This document shows, piece after piece, positions 1 to 8,552 of a DNA stretch of 64,000 bases. The DNA comes from Phytohabitans rumicis (GTDB taxonomy: Bacteria; Actinomycetota; Actinomycetes; Mycobacteriales; Micromonosporaceae): positions 1,488,001 through 1,552,000 of the forward strand of contig NZ_BLPG01000001.1 in assembly GCF_011764445.1 (NCBI RefSeq), given 5' to 3'. The number at the start of each line of letters is the position of its first letter. Positions within the stretch are counted from its first letter, which is position 1. Under the pieces are notes generated by a model. It saw only the letters and a program-made list of their open reading frames with translations. It was not told the DNA's origin and did no database searches. Made by a program: the position numbers and the translations under genes.

Positions 1-39
1 CGTACACGACCTGACTCCGTTCTCCGATCTTTCCCACTT

Positions 40-54
40 GATATGTAGGAATAG
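40..54 (-). promoter_or_regulatory. Possible sulfur-regulon motif copy at left edge
   Basis: Read on the minus strand this gives ATTCCTACATATC, which shares its first half with the motif repeated through the sulfur island (ATTCCTATCGGG). It would point at a minus-strand gene left of the window. The second half-site is not clear, so this is a weak member. Confidence 0.25.
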
Positions 55-104
55 TGGACTGAGTTCGCTCGCGAGTCAAGTCCGGGAGGTGGTGGGCCTT
101 CGGA

Positions 105-842
105 TCAGGTGTAGAGGGTGAACTCGGGGTACGCGCCGTTGAGGTAGTGATCGCCGACCTCGCGCCGTTTGTAGGCGACCGGGTCGTGCAGGGTGTGCGT
201 GCGCACGTTGCGCCAGAATCTGTCGAGGCCGTACCGATTGCTGGTGGCGCGGGCCCCGGTCACCTCGTAGATGCCCGCGGTGACGTCCAGCGCGACGTCG
301 GTGGCGACCACCTTGAGCCGGGCCACGGCCGCCGCGACCTCGCCGCGTTCGTCCCAGGTCAGCGCGGGTCCGCGCGCGACGGCCGCGGCGAGGTGGGCGG
401 CGACCCGGTCGGCCAGGGCGCCCGCCGCGTCCAGGCGGGCGGCGAAGCTGCCGTACGTGGACAGGACGTACGGCTCGCGGGTGGCCGCGTCGATGCCGCT
501 GAGCACCCACGGGCGGGAGACGGTACGGGTGTAGTCGCGGGCGACGGCCAGCGCGCCCTCCGCGATGCCCAGGTAGAAGTGGCCGAAGACGGCCTGGATC
601 GCTGGGGTGATCACGGTGGCCAGGGGCGTCAGCTTCGCCGGTGCCAGCGAGCCGATCACGTGCTCGGGGTCGATGCGTACCTCGGTGAAGGGCTGCCGCC
701 AGTGTTGTGGACGGTCTGGGTCAGGGGACGGCCCGCGGCGTCGCTAGCCGTTGCCGCACAAGGCAGCCGCCGCGCGGTCCAGCTGGGCCGCACCCGCCGG
801 GATAGCGAAGGTCTCGTCGAGGTCGGGGGCCTGCACAGTCAT
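105..842 (-). pseudogene. Remnant of DszC/SfnB-type flavin monooxygenase (acyl-CoA dehydrogenase fold)
   Basis: Decayed gene. An ATG at 842 opens a normal-looking N-terminus (MTVQAPDLDE, then about 32 residues), but an in-frame TAG at 744-746 stops it. In the same frame, from about 704 to 105, comes the C-terminal half of an acyl-CoA-dehydrogenase-fold monooxygenase, beginning RQPFTEVRIDPEHVIGS and containing the four-helix region with GIYEVTGARATSNRYGLDRFWRN, typical of DszC/SfnB-like enzymes that use FMNH2 on sulfur compounds. Family members have about 390-420 residues; only about 245 codons remain, so roughly 150 internal codons are deleted besides the stop. An intact relative lies at 12696-13865. 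Substrate unknown; non-functional status is well supported. Confidence 0.8.
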
Positions 843-954
843 CGTTGGTTCGCTCCGTATCGCGGTTGTCGTTTCTGGCGATCGAATTCTGCGCAGCCAT
901 GACGGCGCAGCGGAAGTACGCACTAATTTCTGCCCCGGTGAGGTGGAGGGAACC

Positions 955-999
955 ATGACCATGGTCGATAATTCCTATCGGGTAGATAGGTGTAAGTGA
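955..999 (+). other. 14-codon ORF resembling the start of the OsmC gene
   Basis: A strong Shine-Dalgarno (GGAGGG, 945-950) precedes ATG at 955 and an ORF reading MTMVDNSYRVDRCK, stop at 999. The bases around the ATG (CCATGACCATGGTCGA) match the start of the OsmC-like gene at 8553, which also begins MTMVDN, so this may be a small duplication scar. It could also act as a leader peptide with a cysteine at codon 13. The regulatory motif at 970-990 lies inside it, which argues against it being transcribed from the same promoter. Confidence 0.35.
970..990 (+). promoter_or_regulatory. Sulfur-regulon motif upstream of carbonic anhydrase gene
   Basis: The sequence ATTCCTATCGGGTAGATAGG is the best copy of a motif repeated at 1805, 10358 and 11319, each time 15-220 bp upstream of a gene in the sulfur island. 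Its layout (CCTAT, short spacer, TA.ATAGG) resembles Rrf2/CymR-type operators that control cysteine and sulfur metabolism in Gram-positive bacteria. Which regulator binds here is an inference. Confidence 0.5.
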
Positions 1000-1017
1000 T
1001 CCGGATGGGAGCTGGCC

Positions 1018-1512
1018 ATGACCGTCACCGACGAACTGCTCGCCAACGCCGAGCGATACGCACAGACCTTCGACAAGGGGCATCTGCCGCTGCCTCCGGC
1101 CCGCGGCGTCGCGGTGCTGGCGTGCATGGACGCGCGACTGAACCCGTACGGGCTGCTGGGTCTACAGGAAGGCGACGCCCATGTCATCCGCAACGCCGGC
1201 GGCGTGGTGACCGCCGGCGAGCGGCGGAGTCTGGCCATCAGCCAGCGCCTGCTGGGCACCCGCGAGATCATCCTCATCCATCACACGGACTGCGGCATGC
1301 TCACCTTCACCGACGACGACTTCAAGTCCAAGATCCAGGCCGAGACCGGGATCAAGCCGGACTGGTCCGCCGAAGCGTTCGCCGATCTGGACGAGGACGT
1401 GCGCCAGTCGATCCGGCGGATCGACGCCGACCCGTTCATCCCGTACACCGACCACGTGCGGGGCTTCGTCTACGAGGTGGAGACCGGGCGGCTGCGCGAG
1501 GTGGTCGCATGA
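1018..1512 (+). CDS. Beta-class carbonic anhydrase
   Basis: Beta-carbonic anhydrase (164 aa), cytoplasmic, interconverting CO2 and bicarbonate at a zinc site. The family signature is intact: C36-x-D38-x-R40 in ACMDARLNPYG, then H89-x-x-C92 in HHTDCGM; C36, H89 and C92 are the expected zinc ligands with D38/R40 as the active-site dyad. The length fits the short actinobacterial subfamily. ATG 1018 is preceded by GGGAG (1005-1012). The gene lies directly behind a sulfur-regulon motif (970-990), and its stop overlaps the start of a broken HxlR gene at 1509 (ATGA). A role in sulfur-limited growth is suggested only by position. Confidence 0.9.
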   Translation: MTVTDELLANAERYAQTFDKGHLPLPPARGVAVLACMDARLNPYGLLGLQEGDAHVIRNAGGVVTAGERRSLAISQRLLGTREIILIHHTDCGMLTFTDDDFKSKIQAETGIKPDWSAEAFADLDEDVRQSIRRIDADPFIPYTDHVRGFVYEVETGRLREVVA

Positions 1513-1733
1513 CCCATCACGGCAACCACGCAGACGTAGACGCGGTCCTCGCCGCGCGCGACGACACGACCTGCCGGGTCCGCGAGGTCCTGGACCGGGT
1601 CGGCGAGAAGTGGGCGGTAACCGGGCTGGTGATCCGTACCGTGCACCCGGTGGTGCCACCGCGGGTCGACTACGCGCTCACCCCCTTGGGCGTGACCCTG
1701 CTCGACACCGTGGCGAGGCGAGAAACCAGATGA
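1509..1733 (+). pseudogene. HxlR-family regulator with internal deletion
   Basis: This 74-codon ORF overlaps the carbonic anhydrase stop by ATGA. Its first half (C-R-V-R-E-V-L-D-R-V-G-E-K-W) is the N-terminus of an HxlR winged-helix regulator, and its second half (IRTVHPVVPPRVDYALTPLG) is the wing and C-terminal part. The recognition-helix region that normally lies between them, about 35-40 residues, is missing in frame. Full members have 105-150 residues. It therefore probably cannot bind DNA. An intact ancestor may have been a redox- or thiol-sensing regulator, since HxlR proteins often sense electrophiles through the conserved N-terminal Cys. Confidence 0.7.
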
Positions 1734-1804
1734 CCTCGGCCTGCTCGCGCGCCCGCGCCCAGCGCTGCACGGCGTGTGACCCAGGTCTCAGCCTGATCCT
1801 ACTT

Positions 1805-1823
1805 ATTCTGTAGGTTTAGTAGG
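1805..1823 (+). promoter_or_regulatory. Sulfur-regulon motif upstream of LLM monooxygenase operon
   Basis: ATTCTGTAGGTTTAGTAGG is a divergent copy of the island motif and keeps the ATTC and TA.TAGG ends. It lies 54 bp before the ATG at 1877. Between them, at 1860-1880, a six-codon ORF (MTEGCR) contains the ribosome binding site and overlaps the next start. Confidence 0.45.
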
Positions 1824-1876
1824 CTGGGCCGACGGAGGTCAGCCGACCCTTCCCCGCCCATGACTGAGGGGTGCCG

Positions 1877-2991
1877 ATGAGCTTAACTCCGCTGTCCATT
1901 TTGGACCTGGCGCCAGTACTGTCCGGCGGCACCCCGGCGCAAGCGCTGCGTAACACGATCGACCTGGCGCAGCAGGCCGAGCAGGCCGGCTACCGGCGGT
2001 ACTGGTTGGCCGAGCATCACTTCGCGCCCGGCGTGGCCAGCTCGGCGACCGCGGTGCTCATCGGTCTCGTGGCCGCGGCGACCAGCCGGATCCGGGTCGG
2101 CTCCGGGGCCGTCCAGCTCGGCCACCAGACCGCGGTCTCGGTGGTCGAGCAATTTGGGACGCTCGACGCCTTCCACCCGGGCCGGATCGACCTGGGCCTG
2201 GGGCGGTCCGGGCAGCGAAAGGCGCAGGCGCTGGCCGCGCCACCGGTGTTCGAGCCGAAGCCGGCTCGGGTGGTGGACGGGCTGCTCGTCCCGCCGGCGT
2301 TCAACTTCCTGCCGCTGCTCGCCTCGCCGCGTCTGGCCGCGCAGACCGCGGTCTTGCAGCAGCCGGGGGCCCAGTCGCCGGACTTCGCCGAGCAGGTCGG
2401 CGACATTCTCGCCCTCCTGTCCGGCAGCTACCTGGTCGGCGACGTCGACCTGCACGCCGTACCCGGGAGGGCGCGGACGTCGAGGTGTGGATCCTGGGCA
2501 GCAGCGCCGGGCAGAGCGCGCAGGTCGCCGGCGCGCTTGGCCTGCCGTTCGCCGCCAACTACCACGTCAGTCCGGCCAGCGTGCTCGAAGCGGTCGAGGC
2601 GTACCGGGAAGCGTTCCGGCCCGGCGTCCTCGATCGGCCGCACGTGCTCGTATCGGCGGACGCCGTCGTGGCCCCCGACGACGAGACCGCCCGGGAGCTG
2701 GCCTCGCCGTACGGGCTGTGGGTGCGCTCCATCCGCAGCGGGCAGGGGGCCCCGCCGTTCCCGTCCCCGGCCGAGGCCGCCGCCCACGCCTGGACCGACG
2801 AGGAACGCGAGCTGGTCGCCGACCGGATCGACACCCAGTTCGTCGGCGCGCCGGAGACCGTGGCGGAGAAGCTGCGCATCCTGCGCGATGCCACCGGAGC
2901 GGACGAGCTGCTGGTCACCACGATCACCCACGACCACGCGGACCGGGTCCGCTCGTACGAGTTGCTGGCCAAGGAATGGGGCGCCGCGTGA
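1877..2991 (+). pseudogene. LLM-class flavin monooxygenase (MsnO8-like), frameshifted
   Basis: Luciferase-like (TIM-barrel) FMNH2/O2-dependent monooxygenase of the MsnO8 subfamily. ATG 1877 has GAGGGG just upstream. The first frame carries about 200 residues typical of the family, with [25 protein letters not shown] and [12 protein letters not shown]. Near 2465-2467 the frame breaks; the second frame runs from [24 protein letters not shown] to the stop at 2991 and supplies the rest of the barrel. Adding one G to the GGG at 2465 gives a continuous protein of about 371 aa, so the break may be a sequencing error or a very recent mutation. The stop overlaps the next GTG start by 4 bp. In this setting the likely role is desulfonation or oxidation of an organosulfur compound. 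Confidence 0.8.
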
Positions 2992-4166
2992 CCACGACAT
3001 CCCCGCTGCATCTGGCGGTCGCGTTGGACGGCGCCGGTTGGCATCCGGCGGCCTGGCGGGAGCCGGACGCGCGACCGGAGGCGCTCTTCACGGCCGGGTA
3101 CTGGGCCGGCCTGGTCCAGGAGGCCGAGCGCGGCCTCCTGGACTTCGTCACCATCGAAGACGCGCTCGGTCTGCAGTCGTCCCGCTTCGACGGGCCGGAC
3201 GAACGCACCGACCAGGTCCGCGGCCGGCTCGACGCGGTACTCATCGCCGCTCGCGTCGCGCCGACAACCCACCACATTGGACTCGTCCCGACCGCCACCG
3301 TCACGCACACCGAGCCGTTCCACGTCTCCAAGGCGATCGCGACGCTCGACTACGCCAGCAAGGGGCGGGCCGGCTGGCGCGTGCAGGTCTCCGGCCGCAG
3401 CCACGAGGCGCGGCACTTCGGGCGCCGGGAGATCCCCCGCTTCAGCCTCGACGACCTCGGATCGCCCGCGATGGTCGAGCTGATCGCGAACCTGTTCGAC
3501 GAGGCGACCGAGTACGTCGAGGTGGTGCGCAGGCTCTGGGACAGCTGGGAGGACGATGCCGAGGTCCGCGACGCGGCGACCGGGCGCTTCATCGACCGCG
3601 ACAAGCTGCACTACATCGACTTCGCCGGCAAGTGGCTGACCGTCCGCGGACCGTCCATTGTGCCCCGTCCGCCGCAGGGCCAGCCGGTGGTCACCGCGCT
3701 CGCCCATTCGGCGGTGCCGTACCGGTTCGCCGCCCGCTCGTCCGACGTGGCCTTCGTGACCCCGTTCGACACCGGCCAGGCGGCCGACATCGCCGGCGAG
3801 GTCGGCCCGGGACCACTCGTCTTCGGCGACGTGGTCGTCTTCCTCGGCGACACCGCCAAGGAGGCCGTCACCCGCAAGGACCGGCTCGACGCGCTGGCCG
3901 GCACACCGTACACATCGGACGCTTATGTCTTCACCGGCACGCCAGGACAGCTGGCCGACCTGCTGCAGCAGTGGCAGGTCGCCGGCCTGGCCGGCTTCCG
4001 GCTGCGACCGGCCACACTCCCCCACGACCTCACCGCCATCACCCGCGGCCTGGTGCCGGAACTGCAACGCCGCGGGGCCTTCCGGCACGGGTACGAGGCC
4101 AGCACACTCCGCGGACTGCTCGGCCTGCCCCGTCCCGCCAACCGGTACGCGCTCGGGGGTGCCTGA
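2988..4166 (+). CDS. LLM-class flavin-dependent monooxygenase
   Basis: Luciferase-like monooxygenase (392 aa) expected to use FMNH2 from a partner reductase (candidate at 22481) and O2. The GTG start at 2988 overlaps the previous stop by GTGA. Family features are the N-terminal [14 protein letters not shown] strand, TIEDALGL (residue about 50), the [40 protein letters not shown] core typical of SnaA/NtaA/DszA-type enzymes, and a C-terminal [18 protein letters not shown] barrel helix. The N-terminus is reduced compared with NtaA-type enzymes such as the next gene. It forms an operon with its neighbours. The substrate cannot be read from the sequence; sulfur-compound oxidation is inferred from context. 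Confidence 0.88.
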   Translation: MTTTSPLHLAVALDGAGWHPAAWREPDARPEALFTAGYWAGLVQEAERGLLDFVTIEDALGLQSSRFDGPDERTDQVRGRLDAVLIAARVAPTTHHIGLVPTATVTHTEPFHVSKAIATLDYASKGRAGWRVQVSGRSHEARHFGRREIPRFSLDDLGSPAMVELIANLFDEATEYVEVVRRLWDSWEDDAEVRDAATGRFIDRDKLHYIDFAGKWLTVRGPSIVPRPPQGQPVVTALAHSAVPYRFAARSSDVAFVTPFDTGQAADIAGEVGPGPLVFGDVVVFLGDTAKEAVTRKDRLDALAGTPYTSDAYVFTGTPGQLADLLQQWQVAGLAGFRLRPATLPHDLTAITRGLVPELQRRGAFRHGYEASTLRGLLGLPRPANRYALGGA

Positions 4167-4167
4167 C

Positions 4168-5505
4168 ATGCCCAAGCAGATCCACCTCGCCGCCCACTTC
4201 CCCGGCGTCAACAACACCACGGTGTGGAGCGACCCCGAGTCCGGCAGCCAGATCGAGTTCGACTCCTTCGTCCGGCTCGCACAGACCGCCGAACGCGCCA
4301 AGTTCGACTTCTTCTTCCTCGCCGAGGGCCTGCGCCTGCGCGAACAGAACGGCCTCATCTACGACCTCGACGTGGTCGGCCGGCCCGACACGTTCACCGT
4401 CCTCGCCGCGCTCGCCGCCGTCACCGAGCGGCTCGGGCTCACCGGCACCATCAACTCCACCTTCAACGAGCCGTACGAGGTGGCCCGCCAGTTCGCCAGC
4501 CTCGACCACCTCTCCGCGGGCCGCGCCGGATGGAACGTGGTCACCTCGTGGGACGCCTTCACCGGCGAGAACTTCCGCCGCGGCGGCTTCCTGCGCCAGG
4601 AGGACCGCTACGAGCGCGCCGAGCGGTTCCTGCGTACGGCATGGGAGCTGTTCGACTCGTGGCAGGGCGACGAAATCGTCGCGGACCAGGCGTCCGGCGC
4701 GTTCCTGCGCCGGCCCGGCGCCGGCGCGTTCGCGCACCGGGACTCGCACTTCGACATCGCCGGGCAGTTCAACGTGCCGCGCTCGCCGCAGGGCCGGCCG
4801 GTGATCCTGCAAGCGGGCGACTCCGACGCCGGCCGCGAGTTCGCCGCCGCCACCGCCGACGCCATCTTCAGCCGGCACAGCACACTACAGGCGGGACAGG
4901 ACTTCTACGCCGACGTCAAGGGCCGGCTGGCCCGCTACGGCCGCGCACCGGACCAACTCCTCGTCCTGCCGGCCGCGACCTTCGTGCTCGGCGACACCGA
5001 CGCCGCCGCCCAGGAGCGCGCCGACGTCGTCCGGCACCAACAGGTCAGCGGCCGGACCGCGCTGCGCTTCCTGGAGCAGGTGTGGAACCGCGACCTGTCC
5101 GGGTACGACCCGGAGGGGCCGCTGCCCGACGTCGACCCGCTTGTCGGCGAGAACACCGTGGTACGCGGCCGCGCCAGCGTACGGATGTTCGGCGACCCGT
5201 TGCAGACCGCGCGGCAATGGCGCGAGCTGGCCGAAACCAAGAAGCTGTCGATCCGGGACCTGGTCATCCAGGTCAGCGGCCGGCAGACCTTCATCGGCTC
5301 GCCCGCCACCGTCGCCGCGGCCATCGACGAGCTGGTCCAACGGGACGCCAGCGACGGGTTCATCCTCGTACCGCACCTCGTGCCCGGCGGGCTGGACGAG
5401 TTCGCCGACACCGTCGTACCGCTGCTGCAGGAACGTGGCGTGTTCCGGACCGAGTACGACGGGGTGACGCTGCGGGACCACCTGGGCCTCGCCCATCCCG
5501 TCTGA
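4168..5505 (+). CDS. NtaA/SnaA/DszA-family FMN-dependent monooxygenase
   Basis: Large LLM monooxygenase (445 aa) of the NtaA/DszA/DmoA group, two-component enzymes that oxidise nitrilotriacetate, dibenzothiophene sulfone or dimethyl sulfide with FMNH2. It shows [59 protein letters not shown] and [10 protein letters not shown], then the insertion with GENFRRGG that is characteristic of this subgroup, and ends in [11 protein letters not shown] 4168 follows the preceding stop by one base (TGACATG). It is the third gene of the 1877-5505 operon and converges on the CoA-binding gene at 5549. Confidence 0.92.
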   Translation: MPKQIHLAAHFPGVNNTTVWSDPESGSQIEFDSFVRLAQTAERAKFDFFFLAEGLRLREQNGLIYDLDVVGRPDTFTVLAALAAVTERLGLTGTINSTFNEPYEVARQFASLDHLSAGRAGWNVVTSWDAFTGENFRRGGFLRQEDRYERAERFLRTAWELFDSWQGDEIVADQASGAFLRRPGAGAFAHRDSHFDIAGQFNVPRSPQGRPVILQAGDSDAGREFAAATADAIFSRHSTLQAGQDFYADVKGRLARYGRAPDQLLVLPAATFVLGDTDAAAQERADVVRHQQVSGRTALRFLEQVWNRDLSGYDPEGPLPDVDPLVGENTVVRGRASVRMFGDPLQTARQWRELAETKKLSIRDLVIQVSGRQTFIGSPATVAAAIDELVQRDASDGFILVPHLVPGGLDEFADTVVPLLQERGVFRTEYDGVTLRDHLGLAHPV

Positions 5506-5516
5506 CTGGGCGCATC

Positions 5517-5534
5517 GAGCTGGGCGAGCAGCTC
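5517..5534. terminator. Short hairpin between convergent genes
   Basis: GAGCTG (5517-5522) and CAGCTC (5529-5534) form a perfect 6-bp stem with a 6-nt loop in the 43-bp gap between the convergent LLM and CoA-binding genes. There is no T-run, so termination is only a possibility. Confidence 0.25.
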
Positions 5535-5548
5535 TGGCTGGCGACCGG

Positions 5549-6034
5549 CTACTGGAGGCCGGAGCGGACGGACGTGATGCGCTGCGTGTTGAGGCCGAGC
5601 CAGTGCATCCGGCCCAGGTAGCGCGCGTGCTCGACCTTGAGGCAACGGTCCAGGATCACCGTCAGGCCGCCGTTCTCCGCGATCCGCGCGCCCTCCTCGT
5701 TGATCACACCGAACTGGCACCAGAGGGCACCGGCGTGGATGGCGACCGCGTCCCGGGCGATCGCGGGCAGCGCGTCCGGCGCGCGGAAGACGTTCACCAG
5801 GTCCACCGGCACGGGAACGTCGAGCAGGCTCGGGTAGCTGGTCTCGCCGAGGATCGTCGTCTCGCGCGGGTTGACGGGGATCACTCGGTAGCCATGCCGC
5901 TTGAGGTAGTAGCCGACGAAATTGCTGGCGCGTAGCTCGTTGTTCGACAGTCCCACGATCGCGATGGTCCGCGCGGTGTGCAGCACGCGCTGGATCGCCG
6001 ACGTGTCCTGGTACCGGTCGAGGTCGATGCTCAT
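5549..6034 (-). CDS. CoA-binding domain protein (YccU-like)
   Basis: Small Rossmann protein (161 aa) of the CoA-binding_2 family. It has RTIAIVGLSNNELRASNFVGYYLKRHGYRVIPVNP near the N-terminus (nucleotide-binding loop), PVDLVNVFR and a C-terminal DRCLKVEHARYLG with a conserved cysteine and histidine. The biochemical role of the family is unsettled; binding of CoA or a related nucleotide is known from structures. Its ATG at 6034 overlaps the metY stop (ATGA), so it is the last gene of a metX-metY operon. This association with O-acetylhomoserine sulfhydrylase is common in actinobacteria. Confidence 0.88.
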   Translation of the reverse strand: MSIDLDRYQDTSAIQRVLHTARTIAIVGLSNNELRASNFVGYYLKRHGYRVIPVNPRETTILGETSYPSLLDVPVPVDLVNVFRAPDALPAIARDAVAIHAGALWCQFGVINEEGARIAENGGLTVILDRCLKVEHARYLGRMHWLGLNTQRITSVRSGLQ

Positions 6035-7323
6035 GCCGTGGCCACCACCTTCGCGAAACCCTGCTCCAGGTCCCAGATCAGGTCTTCGACGGACTCGGTC
6101 CCGACCGACAGGCGTACCGTCCCCGGTGCGACGCCGGCCGCCCGCAGCTCGTCGTCGCCGAGCTGGCGATGTGTCGTGCTGGCGGGATGGATGATCAGGC
6201 TCTTCGCGTCGCCCACGTTCGCCAGGTGGGACCAGAGCGTCACGCCGCGGATGAGGTCCTGCCCACCCTCCCGGCCGCCGGCGCAGTCGAACGAGAACAC
6301 CGCGCCCGCCCCGCGTGGCAGGTACTGGTCCACGAGCGGGCGGTACCTGCTTGCTGGCAGGCCCGGGTAGGTCACGTTCGTGGCCAGCTCGTGCGACTCG
6401 AGAAACGCCGCGACCGCCCGCGCGTTCTCGACATGGCGCTGCATCCGCAGCGACAGTGTCTCAAGCCCCTGAAGGAACAAGAATGCGTTGAACGGTGAGA
6501 GCGCCGCGCCGAGGTCGCGGAGGGTCTCGGCCCGCAGCTTCATCAGGTAGCCGTAGGTGCCGAACGTTTCGTGGAACTGTAGGCCGTGGTAGGCGGGCGA
6601 CGGATCCGCGATCACCGGAAACCGGCCGTTGGACCAGTTGAACGTGCCGGCCTCGACGACAACGCCGCCGATGCTCGTGCCGTGCCCGCCGATGAACTTC
6701 GTCGCCGAGTGGATGACGATGTCGGCGCCCCATTCGATCGGGCGGCACAGGTACGGCGTGGCGAACGTGTTGTCCACGATCAACGGCAGCTCGTGCTCAT
6801 GCGCGATGGACGCCACGGTCTCGATGTCCAGCACGTTCCCGGCGGGGTTGCCGATCGTCTCGCCGAAGAATGCCTTCGTGTTCGCGCGGACCGCACGCCG
6901 CCACGCGTCCGGGTCGTCGGGGTCGACCCACGTCAGCTCGACGCTCATCTTGCGCAACAGATGCTTAAGCTGATTCACCGTCCCGCCGTACAGCGCCGTG
7001 GACGACACGACGTGGTCGCCCGGCTGCAGCAGCGTGAACAGCGCGGCCGCTTGCGCGGCGATGCCGCTGGCGAACGCCACCGCACCGCAGCCACCCTCCA
7101 GATTCGCCACCCGCTCCTCGAACACCGCGACGGTCGGGTTCATGATGCGCGAGTACGTGTTCCCGTACTCCTGCAGGTTGAAGTACGCCGCCGCCGACTC
7201 CGGGTCCTCGAACACGTAGCTGGTCGTCTGGAAGATCGGCACCGCACGCGCGCCGGTGTTCGGGTCGGGTCGTTGCCCGGCGTGCAGCTGCCGGGTCTCG
7301 AATCCAAAGTCGCGGTCTGTCAC
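6031..7323 (-). CDS. metY: O-acetylhomoserine sulfhydrylase (aminocarboxypropyltransferase)
   Basis: PLP enzyme (430 aa) that joins O-acetyl-L-homoserine and sulfide to homocysteine, the entry of inorganic sulfur into methionine. It is a typical Cys/Met-metabolism fold-type I protein: FETRQLHAGQRPDPNTGARAV start, YSRIMNPT substrate loop, and SATKFIGGHG with the PLP lysine at K209. The length matches the MetY (not MetB/MetC) group. It lies between metX and the CoA-binding gene with 4-bp overlaps on both sides. It would capture sulfide released by the monooxygenases and rhodanese encoded nearby. Confidence 0.96.
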   Translation of the reverse strand: MTDRDFGFETRQLHAGQRPDPNTGARAVPIFQTTSYVFEDPESAAAYFNLQEYGNTYSRIMNPTVAVFEERVANLEGGCGAVAFASGIAAQAAALFTLLQPGDHVVSSTALYGGTVNQLKHLLRKMSVELTWVDPDDPDAWRRAVRANTKAFFGETIGNPAGNVLDIETVASIAHEHELPLIVDNTFATPYLCRPIEWGADIVIHSATKFIGGHGTSIGGVVVEAGTFNWSNGRFPVIADPSPAYHGLQFHETFGTYGYLMKLRAETLRDLGAALSPFNAFLFLQGLETLSLRMQRHVENARAVAAFLESHELATNVTYPGLPASRYRPLVDQYLPRGAGAVFSFDCAGGREGGQDLIRGVTLWSHLANVGDAKSLIIHPASTTHRQLGDDELRAAGVAPGTVRLSVGTESVEDLIWDLEQGFAKVVATA

Positions 7324-8495
7324 GAAGGCATCTCCAAGAAACGGCGGACGATGGGCGTCTGACGCGCTTCCTCCAGCAGGAAGCAGTCGTGGCCGTACGG
7401 CGCCTCGATCTCGTGGTACTCGACCGGCTTGCCGAGGGCGCGCAGGGCGTCCTCGATCTGCCTCGACGCGGCGGGCGGGTACAACCAGTCCGAGCTGAAG
7501 GCGATCAGCAGCGTCCGCGCCAAAACGCCGTCGAGCGCCCGCACGAGCGATCCGCCGCCATGCTGCCGTGCGAGGTCGAAATACGTCAACGCGCGCGACA
7601 GATACAGATAGGTGTTGGCGTCGAAGCGCCGGACGAACGAGTCGGCCTGGTGGCGCAGGTAGCTCTCGACCTCGAACTCCGGCTCGGTGATCGTGTAGCG
7701 GATGTCGTCGGCGAACTGCAGCCGCCGGCCGAACTTGTCATCCAGCGCCGGCGCGGACAGGTACGTCACGTGGCCGACCATCCGCCCCACGCCCATGCCG
7801 CCGTCCGGCGTTCTGCCGGTGCCGTAGTAGTGACCGCCCTGCCAGGCAGGATCGCGCATGATCGCGTCACGCGCGATCGCGTTCCAGGCCAGGCCCTGCG
7901 GGTGCAGGGCGTGCGTGCTGGCGATCGCCACGACGGCGTCGACCTGCTCGGGAAACAGGATCGCCCATTCCAATGCCTGCATCCCGCCGAGCGATCCGCC
8001 GGCCACCGCCGCGAGCCGCCCGATGCCGAGTACGTCCAGGAACGCGCGCTGCGTGCGCACCATGTCCGCCACGGTGATCACCGGAAAGTCCGACCCGTAC
8101 GGCTTACCCGTGGCCGGGTCGACCGATGACGGTCCCGTGGTCCCGCGGCAGCCGCCAAGCAGGTTCGTGGAGACGACGAAGTAGCGGTCGGTGTCGAACG
8201 CCTTGCCCGGACCGATCATCCCGTCCCACCAACCAAGCCCCTTGCCGGCTGTTCCGTCCCGGTCCTCCGCCGCGAACCCGTCGCGCGTGCTCTCCTCGGG
8301 TGTCTTCGACAGACCCGCCGCGTGGGCATCACCGCTGAGCGCGTGGCACACCAGGATGACGTTGTCCCGCTCTGGTGCGAGGACGCCGTAGGTCTCGTAC
8401 GCCACCCGGACCGAGGCCAGCTCCCGTCCGCAGTCAAGCCGCAGCGGCTTGGGCAGGTCGAGGTACCGCGTCTCGACAACCGCGTTCATGGCCAT
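7320..8495 (-). CDS. metX: Homoserine O-acetyltransferase
   Basis: Alpha/beta-hydrolase-fold acetyltransferase (391 aa) making O-acetylhomoserine from homoserine and acetyl-CoA, the substrate of the adjacent MetY. It has CHALSGDAH, the TNLLGGCRGTTGPSS substrate loop, the nucleophile elbow GGSLGGMQ (S168) and the catalytic His in YGHDCFL near the C-terminus. An ATG at 8495 (MAMNAVVETRY) is chosen because GGGAGG lies 7-12 bases upstream on the minus strand; the frame stays open farther upstream but covers the divergent promoter and OsmC gene. Its stop overlaps the metY start. Confidence 0.95.
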   Translation of the reverse strand: MAMNAVVETRYLDLPKPLRLDCGRELASVRVAYETYGVLAPERDNVILVCHALSGDAHAAGLSKTPEESTRDGFAAEDRDGTAGKGLGWWDGMIGPGKAFDTDRYFVVSTNLLGGCRGTTGPSSVDPATGKPYGSDFPVITVADMVRTQRAFLDVLGIGRLAAVAGGSLGGMQALEWAILFPEQVDAVVAIASTHALHPQGLAWNAIARDAIMRDPAWQGGHYYGTGRTPDGGMGVGRMVGHVTYLSAPALDDKFGRRLQFADDIRYTITEPEFEVESYLRHQADSFVRRFDANTYLYLSRALTYFDLARQHGGGSLVRALDGVLARTLLIAFSSDWLYPPAASRQIEDALRALGKPVEYHEIEAPYGHDCFLLEEARQTPIVRRFLEMPS

Positions 8496-8552
8496 CCTTG
8501 TCCTCCCGATGCTATTGTCTACCACGCCCATCGGTAATGAGGAGAACCCGCC
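8496..8552. promoter_or_regulatory. Divergent promoter region metX / osmC-like gene
   Basis: This 57-bp spacer must hold both divergent promoters. It contains both Shine-Dalgarno sequences (GGGAGG for metX, GAGGAG for the OsmC-like gene). A degenerate match to the island motif is seen on the minus strand around 8513-8533 (ATTACCGATGGG, then GGTAGAC), too poor to call on its own. Confidence 0.35.

Noticed and set aside
2559..4358. Long minus-strand frame of 599 codons opposite the LLM operon
   Set aside because: No family motifs; it mirrors high-GC third-position bias of the plus-strand genes.
1871..4804. A single 977-codon plus-strand frame across the LLM operon
   Set aside because: After about 2470 its translation is Arg/Pro/Ser-rich shadow sequence; the real genes continue in the other frames with clear LLM motifs.
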